NCBI GenBank assembly: GCA_963922685.1
Contig: CAWUJM010000036.1
Span: 1-18,400 of the forward strand
Origin: JAHDBG01 sp963922685
GTDB taxonomy: Bacteria; Pseudomonadota; Gammaproteobacteria; Chromatiales; Chromatiaceae
Direction: 5' to 3'
DNA: 18,400 nt
The notes under the pieces are model-generated. The model worked only from the letters and a program-made list of their open reading frames with translations. It had not been told where the DNA came from and did not search any database. The position numbers and the translations under genes were made by a program. The first letter of the stretch is position 1. Every line of letters begins with the position of its first letter. Below are positions 7,509-15,300 of this stretch, one piece after another.

Positions 7509-10057
7509 CTCAGATTACGCCATATTGCCCGCAACAGGTTGAAGCGGATGCCCAGGCACACTGGCAGACGACCCGGGCCTTTCAGGCGACAGAAGATCCG
7601 GAGCGCGAAAAATTTTATTGTCTGTCGATGTTCCCGTATCCATCCGGCAAACTGCACATGGGCCATGTGCGTAACTATACTATCGGGGATGTGGTTGCGC
7701 GTTACCAGCGTATGCTGGGTAAAAATGTGTTACAGCCCATGGGCTGGGATGCATTTGGCATGCCGGCCGAAAATGCTGCCCTGAAACAGGGTCAGGCACC
7801 GGCAGACTGGACCCGGGCGAATATTGCCGACATGAAGCGACAGCTGAACCGGCTGGGTTTTGCATATGATTGGGAGCGTGAGATTGCGACCTGCGATACC
7901 GACTATTATCGCTGGGAGCAGTGGTTATTTACCCGGCTGGTGGAAAAAGGGCTGGTGTATCGCAAACAGGCAACGGTGAACTGGGATCCGGTTGATCAGA
8001 CTGTGCTGGCGAACGAACAGGTGATAGACGGCAGAGGCTGGCGTTCCGGCGCACTGGTTGAACGGCGTGACATTCCGCAGTGGTTTTTAAGGATTACCGA
8101 TTACGCTGAAGAATTATTGCAGGGCCTGGACCAGCTGACGGCGTGGCCGGAGCAGGTACGCACCATGCAGCGCCACTGGATCGGACGTTCCAGCGGCGTG
8201 CAGATACGTTTTGATATTGTCGGGCAGGCTGATCAGGTTGAAATTTATACTACCCGACCCGATACAGTAATGGGGGTCACCTGTCTGGCTATAGCTGCAG
8301 AACATCCACTGGTTACGCCATTGGTACAGCAGCATGCTGACCTGGCCAGCTTTGTGCGCAATTGTCAGCAGGGTGGTGTTGCCGAAGCAGAACTGGAAAC
8401 GATGGAAAAGTGTGGTTATCCGCTAGGTTTGCAGGCCATACACCCGATCAGTGGTGACTATGTGCCGATCTATGTCGCTAATTTTGTCCTGATGAGCTAT
8501 GGCACCGGTGCTGTGATGGCTGTGCCGGCACATGATCAGCGGGATTGGGAATTTGCCCGCAAATATGACTTGCCGATGCGGCAGGTAATAGCACCGGCAG
8601 AAGGAACTGGTGCTGATATCAGCCAGGGTGCCTGCACTGATCCGGGTGTGTTAATAAACTCCGGCTCGTTTGACGGGTTGACTTCAGCCGCAGCCTGTGA
8701 CGCGATAGCAGACTGGCTTATCCGGCATGATAAAGGCAGTCGGCAGACCCGATATCGATTGCGTGACTGGAGCGTATCACGCCAGCGTTACTGGGGCTGT
8801 CCGATACCCATGGTGCACCAGGCGGATGGTACCCTGCAGACAGCAGATGAACTGCCCGTCGTTTTGCCAGAAGACCTGGTGCCAGACGGGACTGGTTCGC
8901 CGCTGAAAAAGTCACCCGCATTTTATAATCTGGGTGCCGGACGGCGGCGCGAAACGGATACACTGGATACATTTTTTGCCAGTAGCTGGTATTACGCGCG
9001 CTATTGTTGCCCGGATGCCGGACAGGCAATGCTGGACGAACGGGTACATTACTGGCTGCCGGTTGATCAGTATGTCGGCGGTGTGGAGCATGCCATACTG
9101 CACCTGTTATATGCGCGTTTTTTCAATAAACTGCTGCGGGATGAAGGATTGCTGCATTGTGATGAGCCCTTTACCCGCCTGCTGACACAGGGGATGGTCG
9201 TCGCTGAAACCTATTATCGGGTGCAGCCGGATGGTAGCAGAGACTGGTACAACCCGGCAGAAGTCCGGGTGGAAAAAGATCAGCAGGGCCGGATTCAACG
9301 GGCCTGGTTAAGCGCGGATGGACAGCCGGTGATTCCGGGTGGTACAGAAAAAATGTCCAAGTCGAAAAATAACGGTATTGATCCGCAGCGTCTGATAGAC
9401 CAGTATGGTGCAGATACCGTGCGTCTGTATGTGATGTTCAGTGCGCCACCGGAACAGTCACTGACCTGGTCTGACACCGGAGTGGCAGGTGCGCATCGGT
9501 TTCTGAAGCGCTTGTGGACAATAGCGTATCAGACCGGGCCTGTGTCCGGTACAACGGAACCACTGACCGACACAGGTCCGGTGCGTCATGTATTGCACAG
9601 TCAGTTGCAGAAGGCCCTGTCTGACTATGAACGACAGCATTACAATACGGTTATTTCAGCCTGTATGAGTATGCTGAATGCGCTGCAGCCGCTGGTCTCA
9701 GAGGCAACAGCACGTCCGGTGGTGCAGGAAGGCCTGAGTATCCTGCTGCGTTTACTGGCACCGATCACGCCGCACATCACGCACCATCTCTGGAGCCAAC
9801 TGGGGTATGGGCCGGATATCCTGCAGGCTGACTGGCCACAGGTGGACCAGGCCGCACTACAGCAGAAGCAGGTACAGATGGCGATTCAGGTGAACGGCAA
9901 GGTGCGTGCTCAGCTGACGATAGCTGCGGATACGGATGAATCCGCGTTGCGGCAGGCGGCACAAGTGCATGAGAATGTGCAGCGCTTTATACGCGACAGA
10001 ACCATTCGCCGGATCATTGTGGTGCCCGGGCGTCTGGTTAATATTGTGATGGTATAA
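7505..10057 (+). CDS. leuS: Leucyl-tRNA synthetase
   Basis: Charges tRNA-Leu. The 850-residue class I synthetase shows the ATP-binding HMGH (HIGH-type) at residues 51-54 in YPSGKLHMGHVRNYTIGD, a CP1 editing domain at about 220-420 (TTRPDTVMGVTCLAIAAEHP, YGTGAVMAVPAHDQRD), the WYYARYC and PVDQYVGGVEHAILHLLYAR catalytic segments, KMSKS at 616-620, and an anticodon-binding and C-terminal region ending RRIIVVPGRLVNIV. The length fits bacterial LeuS. It overlaps pyrE by 4 nt. The usual downstream neighbours in many gammaproteobacteria (lptE, holA) are absent; a different cassette follows 33 nt later. Confidence 0.97.
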   Translation: MTQITPYCPQQVEADAQAHWQTTRAFQATEDPEREKFYCLSMFPYPSGKLHMGHVRNYTIGDVVARYQRMLGKNVLQPMGWDAFGMPAENAALKQGQAPADWTRANIADMKRQLNRLGFAYDWEREIATCDTDYYRWEQWLFTRLVEKGLVYRKQATVNWDPVDQTVLANEQVIDGRGWRSGALVERRDIPQWFLRITDYAEELLQGLDQLTAWPEQVRTMQRHWIGRSSGVQIRFDIVGQADQVEIYTTRPDTVMGVTCLAIAAEHPLVTPLVQQHADLASFVRNCQQGGVAEAELETMEKCGYPLGLQAIHPISGDYVPIYVANFVLMSYGTGAVMAVPAHDQRDWEFARKYDLPMRQVIAPAEGTGADISQGACTDPGVLINSGSFDGLTSAAACDAIADWLIRHDKGSRQTRYRLRDWSVSRQRYWGCPIPMVHQADGTLQTADELPVVLPEDLVPDGTGSPLKKSPAFYNLGAGRRRETDTLDTFFASSWYYARYCCPDAGQAMLDERVHYWLPVDQYVGGVEHAILHLLYARFFNKLLRDEGLLHCDEPFTRLLTQGMVVAETYYRVQPDGSRDWYNPAEVRVEKDQQGRIQRAWLSADGQPVIPGGTEKMSKSKNNGIDPQRLIDQYGADTVRLYVMFSAPPEQSLTWSDTGVAGAHRFLKRLWTIAYQTGPVSGTTEPLTDTGPVRHVLHSQLQKALSDYERQHYNTVISACMSMLNALQPLVSEATARPVVQEGLSILLRLLAPITPHITHHLWSQLGYGPDILQADWPQVDQAALQQKQVQMAIQVNGKVRAQLTIAADTDESALRQAAQVHENVQRFIRDRTIRRIIVVPGRLVNIVMV

Positions 10058-10058
10058 T
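10050..10058 (+). promoter_or_regulatory. Candidate extended -10 promoter for the leuS-alaS cassette
   Basis: TGGTATAAT at 10050-10058 is a perfect TGN-TATAAT extended -10, overlapping the leuS stop codon (TAA at 10055-10057). A start site about 7 nt downstream would leave a leader of roughly 25 nt before the ATG at 10091, containing AGGA at 10072-10075. No good -35 is visible at the expected distance, which is tolerable for extended -10 promoters. Suggests the cassette can be transcribed independently of pyrE-leuS. Confidence 0.5.
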
Positions 10059-10090
10059 CATATCTTCAGCCAGGAAGCTTAAATAATCTT

Positions 10091-11110
10091 ATGGGCGTTG
10101 AACAGAGTCAATATCTGTCTGCGGAGGAAGAAGAACCTGTTGCAGAACAGGAGGATCTGAGTCTCAGTGCGAAATGTAAGCGATGGCTGAAGCGTAATTT
10201 ATACATTATATTCATATTTTTGTTACTGACAGCTATTGGTTTTGCGGTACTCTTTCGTCTGATCGTGATTACCGTACAATCTGGTGAGGCTGCAGTATTA
10301 TTTGAGCGGTTCAGTGGTACCCGGATTGATAAGGTTTATACAGAAGGTCTGCATATCTTCAGTCCGCTGGATATCGTAGAGATTTATGAAATTCGTAAAA
10401 GAATCGCATTTCATGAATTTGATGTGATCTCTAACAAAGGCCTGACGGTCCATCTGTCTCTGGCAATTCGTTACCGGCCTGAAGTGGAATTACTGGGTTT
10501 ATTACACCAGAAGATCGGGCCGGATTATCTTTCACGGGTTATTCTGCCGCAGATTGAGTCAGTGATGCGTAAAGAACTGGGCAATTACACGGCTGAACAG
10601 ATTTATACTAATGAAGCTGGTTTATTAACCAAGGCAATTCTGAAGGCACTGGATGAAGTCGGGCGGAATTATGTCGAAGTAGACGATATTATTATCCGGA
10701 GTATTACCTTGCCGCCTCAGATTGTGCAGGCGATTGAGGAAAAGCTGACACAGGAAGAGTTCATGAAATCTTACGAATTTCTCCTGCAGACAGCTGAACA
10801 GGAAGCCGAGCGTAAAAGAATTGAAGCACGTGGTACTTCAGATTACCATAAAATAATTGACGAATCATTGACTGAATCGGTGTTATTACATAAAGGTATT
10901 GATGCGACTAAAGAGCTGGCTGAATCAGATAATGCGAAGGTAATAGTGATTGGTGGGGATAAAGATGGCCTGCCATTGATTCTGAATACAGGTGAATATC
11001 AGGCACCGACCCGACAGGATAAATTACAGCAGAAAGAAAAACAGCAGATGACAGCAAAAGCACCGGATAATCCGGTCGTCATGCAGATTACAGAAAGTCT
11101 GATTCAGTGA
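10091..11110 (+). CDS. SPFH/prohibitin-like membrane protein
   Basis: 339 residues. An acidic N-terminal stretch (1-25) is followed by a basic segment (KCKRWLKRN, 28-36), one transmembrane helix at about 37-60, then an SPFH/Band 7 domain at about 60-250 (VQSGEAAVLFERF, YTEGLHIFSPL, GLTVHLSLAIRYR, ILPQIESVMRKEL, YTAEQIYT). A charged helix follows (AEQEAERKRIEARG) and a tail KVIVIGGDKDGLPLIL typical of prohibitin-family proteins. Positive-inside logic puts the N-terminus in the cytoplasm and the SPFH domain in the periplasm, as in HflK/HflC. Such proteins oligomerise into membrane-scaffolding rings; the partner here is not known. AGGA lies 15 nt before the ATG, a long spacing. The stop overlaps the next start by 1 nt. 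Confidence 0.88.
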   Translation: MGVEQSQYLSAEEEEPVAEQEDLSLSAKCKRWLKRNLYIIFIFLLLTAIGFAVLFRLIVITVQSGEAAVLFERFSGTRIDKVYTEGLHIFSPLDIVEIYEIRKRIAFHEFDVISNKGLTVHLSLAIRYRPEVELLGLLHQKIGPDYLSRVILPQIESVMRKELGNYTAEQIYTNEAGLLTKAILKALDEVGRNYVEVDDIIIRSITLPPQIVQAIEEKLTQEEFMKSYEFLLQTAEQEAERKRIEARGTSDYHKIIDESLTESVLLHKGIDATKELAESDNAKVIVIGGDKDGLPLILNTGEYQAPTRQDKLQQKEKQQMTAKAPDNPVVMQITESLIQ

Positions 11111-12912
11111 TGCAAAGGTTATTTTTCAGTTTAATCCTGACCATAAGCTGTGCTGCCTGTAGTCCGGATTACGAAAAAATGGCAGCCGAACGCATTGAAT
11201 ATGCGAGGAACAATGATAAAAATAAAGGTGATATCAGTATTGCAGTGATTCAGAATGCTTTTACCGATGCTTATTTGAATGGTGTGAAACTGGCAACAGA
11301 ACACATTAATCAGCGAGATGGGAAATTATCAGGCCGTCGTCTCAGACTGAGCCTGAGAGCACCGGATAATGGTGGTTTTGAAGAAAACAGAAACAAAATA
11401 CTGAATGTTGCAGATGACCCGACAGTGGTTGCTGTATTAGGTCATGGCCGTTCATCAGTGGCAATACCTGCTTCAGTGATCTACGAACAGAGCAAATTAG
11501 TGTTTCTGTGTCCTTTTTCGACAGCGCAGGCGTTTACCCGGCACGATTTTCGTTATGTCTTCCGGATGGTGCCGGGTAATCCGGTACTGGCAAATCAGAT
11601 TGCCAGTATTGCTGAGGTGTTGGGATATGAACGTATAGTGATATTGCATGCGCGGGATAAGTTGAACCGCGAGCTGGCCTTTCTGGTTGAAGATGCTGCA
11701 GTTAAAAAAGGTATTACATTAGCAAAACGGGCTTCTTTTTTCGCTAACACGACAGATTACCGATCTGTTATTGCAAACCTGATTGAATTATCATTTGATG
11801 CGATTTTTTTAGCGGCACCAGTTGAATCAGCAGCCCGTCTGGCAAACCAGCTGCATGAAATGGGGGTACATCAGCCGGTTCTGAATGGAGATGAAATGGC
11901 CGGGGAATACTACGCTGTGCTGGCAGGAGCCAAGGCAAGTAATAAGACCATTATGCCGATAATATATAAACCTGCAAAAAAAAATCCGGTCAGTCAACGT
12001 TTTACTCAATCCTATAAAAAAAAGTATCAGCAGGAGCCTGATTTATTTGCTGCGCAGGGGTATGATTCTGTCATGATACTGGCAGAGGCAATTGAACGAG
12101 CCGGTTCCACGGTCAGTCCGGCGATCAGCTCCACTCTGCATTATATGCCGCCGTTTGCGGGTGTCACCGGATTACATGCATTTGATGACGCTGGAGATGT
12201 GCAGGGTAAAAAGTATTTTTTTCAGGTTCTGAGAGAGGGTAAAGCACATTATCTTCCGGCCATAGAACAGTTTTATTTTTTAGATAAATTTTCTGCAGAA
12301 CTACTGCAGAAGTTTATACAACCTGTACCGGATGAGGAATATAAAAAATATTTGTTTGAGCTGGCGTATGAAATATTAAAATTTGATCGTATTGGCATTA
12401 TTTATGAAGATACTGAAGAAGGCAGAAAAACAGCATATTATGCTATCCTGAAAAAAGTAGCACAAAACAAAGGTTTTGAGGTCGAGGAATGTCAGATACC
12501 TTTTTCTTTCCTGAAAAAAGATAAAACCGAAAGCGAGCTTCTTTCCTGTTATGGTAAGCTTGCTTTAAATATAGATGCGTTATTTGTGCCTGCTTATCCT
12601 GGTGTTGACCGGGATTTTATTCAGTATCTGCATGAAAGTCTCAAATTTTATCAGATCCCTTCTGTTGCATTTTCCGGTCCGGTTAATCCACCAGGCGTCA
12701 GTTTTTTAATCGGTAAGCGCTCAGATGTGGTGCTGGGTAGACAGGGTAATGCGAATTTATATAGTGATTTATTACATAATATCAAGACTCATCAGTTCGC
12801 GGAACAACTGTCTGGTTTACCGGAAGTCATTGTGAATCTGGATAATCTGACCGAAAAAGAAAAAAGCTTGCTTCTGGGTAAGCCGATAGACATGTATTTT
12901 CAGTCATGGTGA
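11110..12912 (+). CDS. Lipoprotein with two fused periplasmic-binding modules
   Basis: 600 residues from the ATG at 11110 (TGATG overlap with the previous stop; a GTG at 11107 is the alternative). The N-terminus is a lipoprotein-type signal with cysteines at 14 and 17 (TISCAACSPD), neither a perfect lipobox. Residues about 40-395 resemble type-1 Leu/Ile/Val or urea/amide binding proteins (GVKLATEHINQRDGKLSGRRL; PTVVAVLGHGRSSVAIPAS; FFANTTDYRSVIANL; AAQGYDSVMILAEAIERAG). Residues about 405-600 resemble another binding-protein fold of the TrpX/ABC_sub_bind type (IGIIYEDTEEGRKTAY; IDALFVPAYPGVDRD; VVLGRQGNANLYSDLL; VIVNLDNLTE). No permease or ATPase gene is nearby, so a receptor role is as likely as transport. 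The ligand is unknown; a nitrogen compound is a guess from family. Clearly AT-rich compared with leuS. Confidence 0.8.
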   Translation: MQRLFFSLILTISCAACSPDYEKMAAERIEYARNNDKNKGDISIAVIQNAFTDAYLNGVKLATEHINQRDGKLSGRRLRLSLRAPDNGGFEENRNKILNVADDPTVVAVLGHGRSSVAIPASVIYEQSKLVFLCPFSTAQAFTRHDFRYVFRMVPGNPVLANQIASIAEVLGYERIVILHARDKLNRELAFLVEDAAVKKGITLAKRASFFANTTDYRSVIANLIELSFDAIFLAAPVESAARLANQLHEMGVHQPVLNGDEMAGEYYAVLAGAKASNKTIMPIIYKPAKKNPVSQRFTQSYKKKYQQEPDLFAAQGYDSVMILAEAIERAGSTVSPAISSTLHYMPPFAGVTGLHAFDDAGDVQGKKYFFQVLREGKAHYLPAIEQFYFLDKFSAELLQKFIQPVPDEEYKKYLFELAYEILKFDRIGIIYEDTEEGRKTAYYAILKKVAQNKGFEVEECQIPFSFLKKDKTESELLSCYGKLALNIDALFVPAYPGVDRDFIQYLHESLKFYQIPSVAFSGPVNPPGVSFLIGKRSDVVLGRQGNANLYSDLLHNIKTHQFAEQLSGLPEVIVNLDNLTEKEKSLLLGKPIDMYFQSW

Positions 12913-13733
12913 AGATTGATCAGCTGATGTCTGCTTTATTAGTACGGCTTGGTGCATTATTATTGATAATATATCCGGCAGTCAGTGTATCGCAAACTGA
13001 TGTATTCCTATCGCAGCAACCATTATATATTGGCGTCGAGCCAAGAAATGCACCTTACATCAGTAATAAAAATGGAGAAGTATTTGAAGGTATTTTAATT
13101 GATAAAGCATTGGAATTATGTCAGAAGATAAAAAGAAACTGTATCTTTTCTCCTGGCAGTGCAGAAGAATTATCAGATGCATTAAGATACAATCGTCTGG
13201 AGGCCATTATTGTAGTGGATCAGATTGTATCTGACTCACAAGCTGAAGGTCTCTTTTTTTCTCCACCTTTTTGTACAACAAGACCGGTACTTATCCGGAC
13301 TGAATCAGTCAGCTCCTCAGTTGATAGCATGAGTGTTGACTATCAATCCATCGGTGTCTTAGAAAACTCTTATCTGGAATTTTATCTGCAGAATCATTTT
13401 CCATCGAATATCAATTTGACACCTTATGCTCTGATGGAAAATGCCATGTTTGATTTATTTATCGGTAAGATTGATGCCATCTTATCAGATATGGCATTTT
13501 TCCGGAATCGGGCGGAGGGAGCATTTCTCGATAATGTATATTATCAGCTGCCTGCTGTGGCTATGCCACTGGCAGACTATGCTCATCAGCCCGAGCGAGC
13601 GATGACATTAGTTATCCGCGATAGTAACACAGTGTTAAAAGAACAGATATCAGGCGTTACTCAGGAAAACATAGCGTATTGTGCTGATTTTCTGCCGTAT
13701 CAGTCAGAATCGCCGGATGCGGCAGGGAACTGA
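12906..13733 (+). CDS. Secreted type-2 solute-binding protein (SBP_bac_3-like)
   Basis: 275 residues. An N-terminal signal peptide (hydrophobic at about 8-26, ending AVSVSQ) precedes a type-2 periplasmic binding domain of the polar-amino-acid (SBP_bac_3) kind: LYIGVEPRNAPYISNKNGEVFEGILIDKALEL at about 40-71, the RYNRLEAIIVV segment near 98, SIGVLENSYLEFYL near 148 and GKIDAILSDMAFF near 187. The last pair matches the usual hinge and ligand-pocket order. There is no kinase, cyclase or methyl-accepting region, so it is a free periplasmic protein. It overlaps the preceding gene by 7 nt. Very AT-rich: 13081-13140 has 14 G+C of 60 by hand count. No transporter partner is visible. Ligand unknown. 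Confidence 0.82.
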   Translation: MVKIDQLMSALLVRLGALLLIIYPAVSVSQTDVFLSQQPLYIGVEPRNAPYISNKNGEVFEGILIDKALELCQKIKRNCIFSPGSAEELSDALRYNRLEAIIVVDQIVSDSQAEGLFFSPPFCTTRPVLIRTESVSSSVDSMSVDYQSIGVLENSYLEFYLQNHFPSNINLTPYALMENAMFDLFIGKIDAILSDMAFFRNRAEGAFLDNVYYQLPAVAMPLADYAHQPERAMTLVIRDSNTVLKEQISGVTQENIAYCADFLPYQSESPDAAGN

Positions 13734-13743
13734 GGTATTTTTT

Positions 13744-15261
13744 ATGTGGATACGTTTTCTGTTGATGATGATTTATTTATTCTGTCCGGTTCTGTGCTAT
13801 GCCGCTGATATTGACCCGCAGGATCATACAGCACTCGCCGGGCAGCAGAAACTAATTGATCAGTTCAGCGAAAAGTATAAAGCATATGAAAAACAGAATA
13901 AAGATATTATCGGGAAGATTCAGAATTTAGAAGAAGATGTAAAAAATTTATTGTTTAAGGCACAATCTCTGAATAAACAAAAGGCATTAATTGAAGGCAA
14001 TTCAATCAGATTATATGAAGTTCTGGTTCATGATAAGGTTCAGTATAAAAAATTGCTGACTGAGATTGATAATATAAGAAATCAGCAGGCCCGGTTTGAA
14101 AGGCAGCGGGGGGAAAAAGATCAGGAAATAGCTGAGTCTGCCTCTGTTGATCCGCTTGTCCTGCAGAATGTATTGCTGATATTACTGAGTTTTCTGATTT
14201 TTCCGGCATTTGCATTCAGTATGAAGAACACTCGTGATGTGTTACAAAGTTACACTGTTCTGCTTGTGACTTCAGGTGTTGTATTCGGTTATAGTCTGTT
14301 ATATTTCGGGTTAAGATATATTGAAGGACTAACAGGAAGTCGTATCTCTGAGGCTGGGTTTTTAATGATGATCAGTCCGGGTCAGATAGCTTACGATGAT
14401 GATTTTCCGGAACAGTTGCTGTATAACATAAGCTTTATGCTGTTTCCGGTACTGGTGTTCTGTTATATTGTAAAAGAACAGTTTTCAGGTATCCTGCATA
14501 TTATCTTTGCATTATTTGCAGGAATGATATGCTATCCGGCATTCGGGTACTGGGTATCGGGCAGCGAAAGCTGGCTGGTATCGCAAGGGATGATTGATAC
14601 GATGCAGAGTCTGATGATGCATGTAGTGCCTGCCTGGTTTGCGTGTATCGTTCTGTATCGGGGACGCACTACATCGAAGAAACCGGTAGATATAGATGAC
14701 TCAGTTTATTCATCTGGTAGTGCGTTTCTGCTGTTACTTGGTTTTTTCGGTTTTGCATTAAATGACTTCGCACAATCAGAAGATGTGTTCGATATCTTAT
14801 TCAGGATATTACTGGCTGCCAGTGCCGGTGGCCTGGCTGGCTTCCTGCAGTACGCCTTATTTCATGTGGATCCTGTCAGCAGAATGCATCGCTTATCTGG
14901 TGGTTTTATCAGTGGACTGGTGGCTGTTACTGCTTGTGTGCAGGTAGTGACCTTTATCGAAGCACTGGTCATCGGTGCTGTGGCAGGCGCCTTACACCAT
15001 ATGTTTGCCATCCTGTTACAAAAAACCTTACTGTCTGCCAGGCCGGTCTCGACTGCGTATCTGGTTGCGATACATGTCTCTGGTGGTATCTGGGGTATCC
15101 TGGCGGCGGCCCTGTTCAGCTCTGCGGGCCACTTCAGTGCTCCGGACACTTATCAACTGACGTTACAGCTGCAGGGCATTGGTGCTGCCTTAATCTATAG
15201 TACATTGCTCGGTCTGGTGTCAGGCAGAAAGCGGTTTTTCGCTATAAACAAGCTGACCTGA
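13744..15261 (+). CDS. Divergent Amt/Rh-family membrane protein with periplasmic coiled-coil extension
   Basis: 505 residues from the ATG at 13744; GAGGT at 13732-13736 is a good Shine-Dalgarno 7 nt upstream, so I reject the longer frame opening at 13681. A signal peptide (1-20, cleavage after CYA) precedes a charged, likely coiled-coil region (about 30-132), then about eleven transmembrane segments (138-497). The membrane part follows E. coli AmtB in order: VLLILLSFLIFPAFAF (TM1), FGYSLLYF (YGYSLAF in AmtB), ISFMLF with F231 at the AmtB F107 position, D285 and H293 (AmtB D160 and H168, same 8-residue spacing), GFFGF with F337 (AmtB F215), SGGFISGLVAVTA, IEALVIGAVAGAL and IHVSGGIWG with H444 (AmtB H318). 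Many other Amt signature residues are replaced. Eleven helices with N-out topology agree with the secreted N-terminal extension. It may transport ammonium or act as a sensor. Confidence 0.78.
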   Translation: MWIRFLLMMIYLFCPVLCYAADIDPQDHTALAGQQKLIDQFSEKYKAYEKQNKDIIGKIQNLEEDVKNLLFKAQSLNKQKALIEGNSIRLYEVLVHDKVQYKKLLTEIDNIRNQQARFERQRGEKDQEIAESASVDPLVLQNVLLILLSFLIFPAFAFSMKNTRDVLQSYTVLLVTSGVVFGYSLLYFGLRYIEGLTGSRISEAGFLMMISPGQIAYDDDFPEQLLYNISFMLFPVLVFCYIVKEQFSGILHIIFALFAGMICYPAFGYWVSGSESWLVSQGMIDTMQSLMMHVVPAWFACIVLYRGRTTSKKPVDIDDSVYSSGSAFLLLLGFFGFALNDFAQSEDVFDILFRILLAASAGGLAGFLQYALFHVDPVSRMHRLSGGFISGLVAVTACVQVVTFIEALVIGAVAGALHHMFAILLQKTLLSARPVSTAYLVAIHVSGGIWGILAAALFSSAGHFSAPDTYQLTLQLQGIGAALIYSTLLGLVSGRKRFFAINKLT

Positions 15262-15300
15262 GTGTTGACTATTTCTCCGGCTGATCGGCCACCTATCAAT

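Noticed and set aside
12291..12311. Perfect 8-bp inverted repeat TTCTGCAG-aacta-CTGCAGAA inside the lipoprotein gene
   Set aside because: Lies mid-gene between the two modules, encodes ordinary residues, and contains the common CTGCAG; likely chance.
13681..13743. Longer start for the Amt-like gene at 13681
   Set aside because: It overlaps the preceding binding-protein gene and adds a charged leader before an obvious signal peptide; the ATG at 13744 has a good Shine-Dalgarno.
15262..15300. GTG start for alaS directly after the Amt-like stop
   Set aside because: Homologs begin near MLHTTAALRTAF, the ATG at 15301; the 13 extra residues match nothing. Kept only as an alternative.
15265..15300. 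TTGACT as the -35 of an alaS promoter
   Set aside because: No TATAAT-like hexamer lies 16-18 nt downstream.
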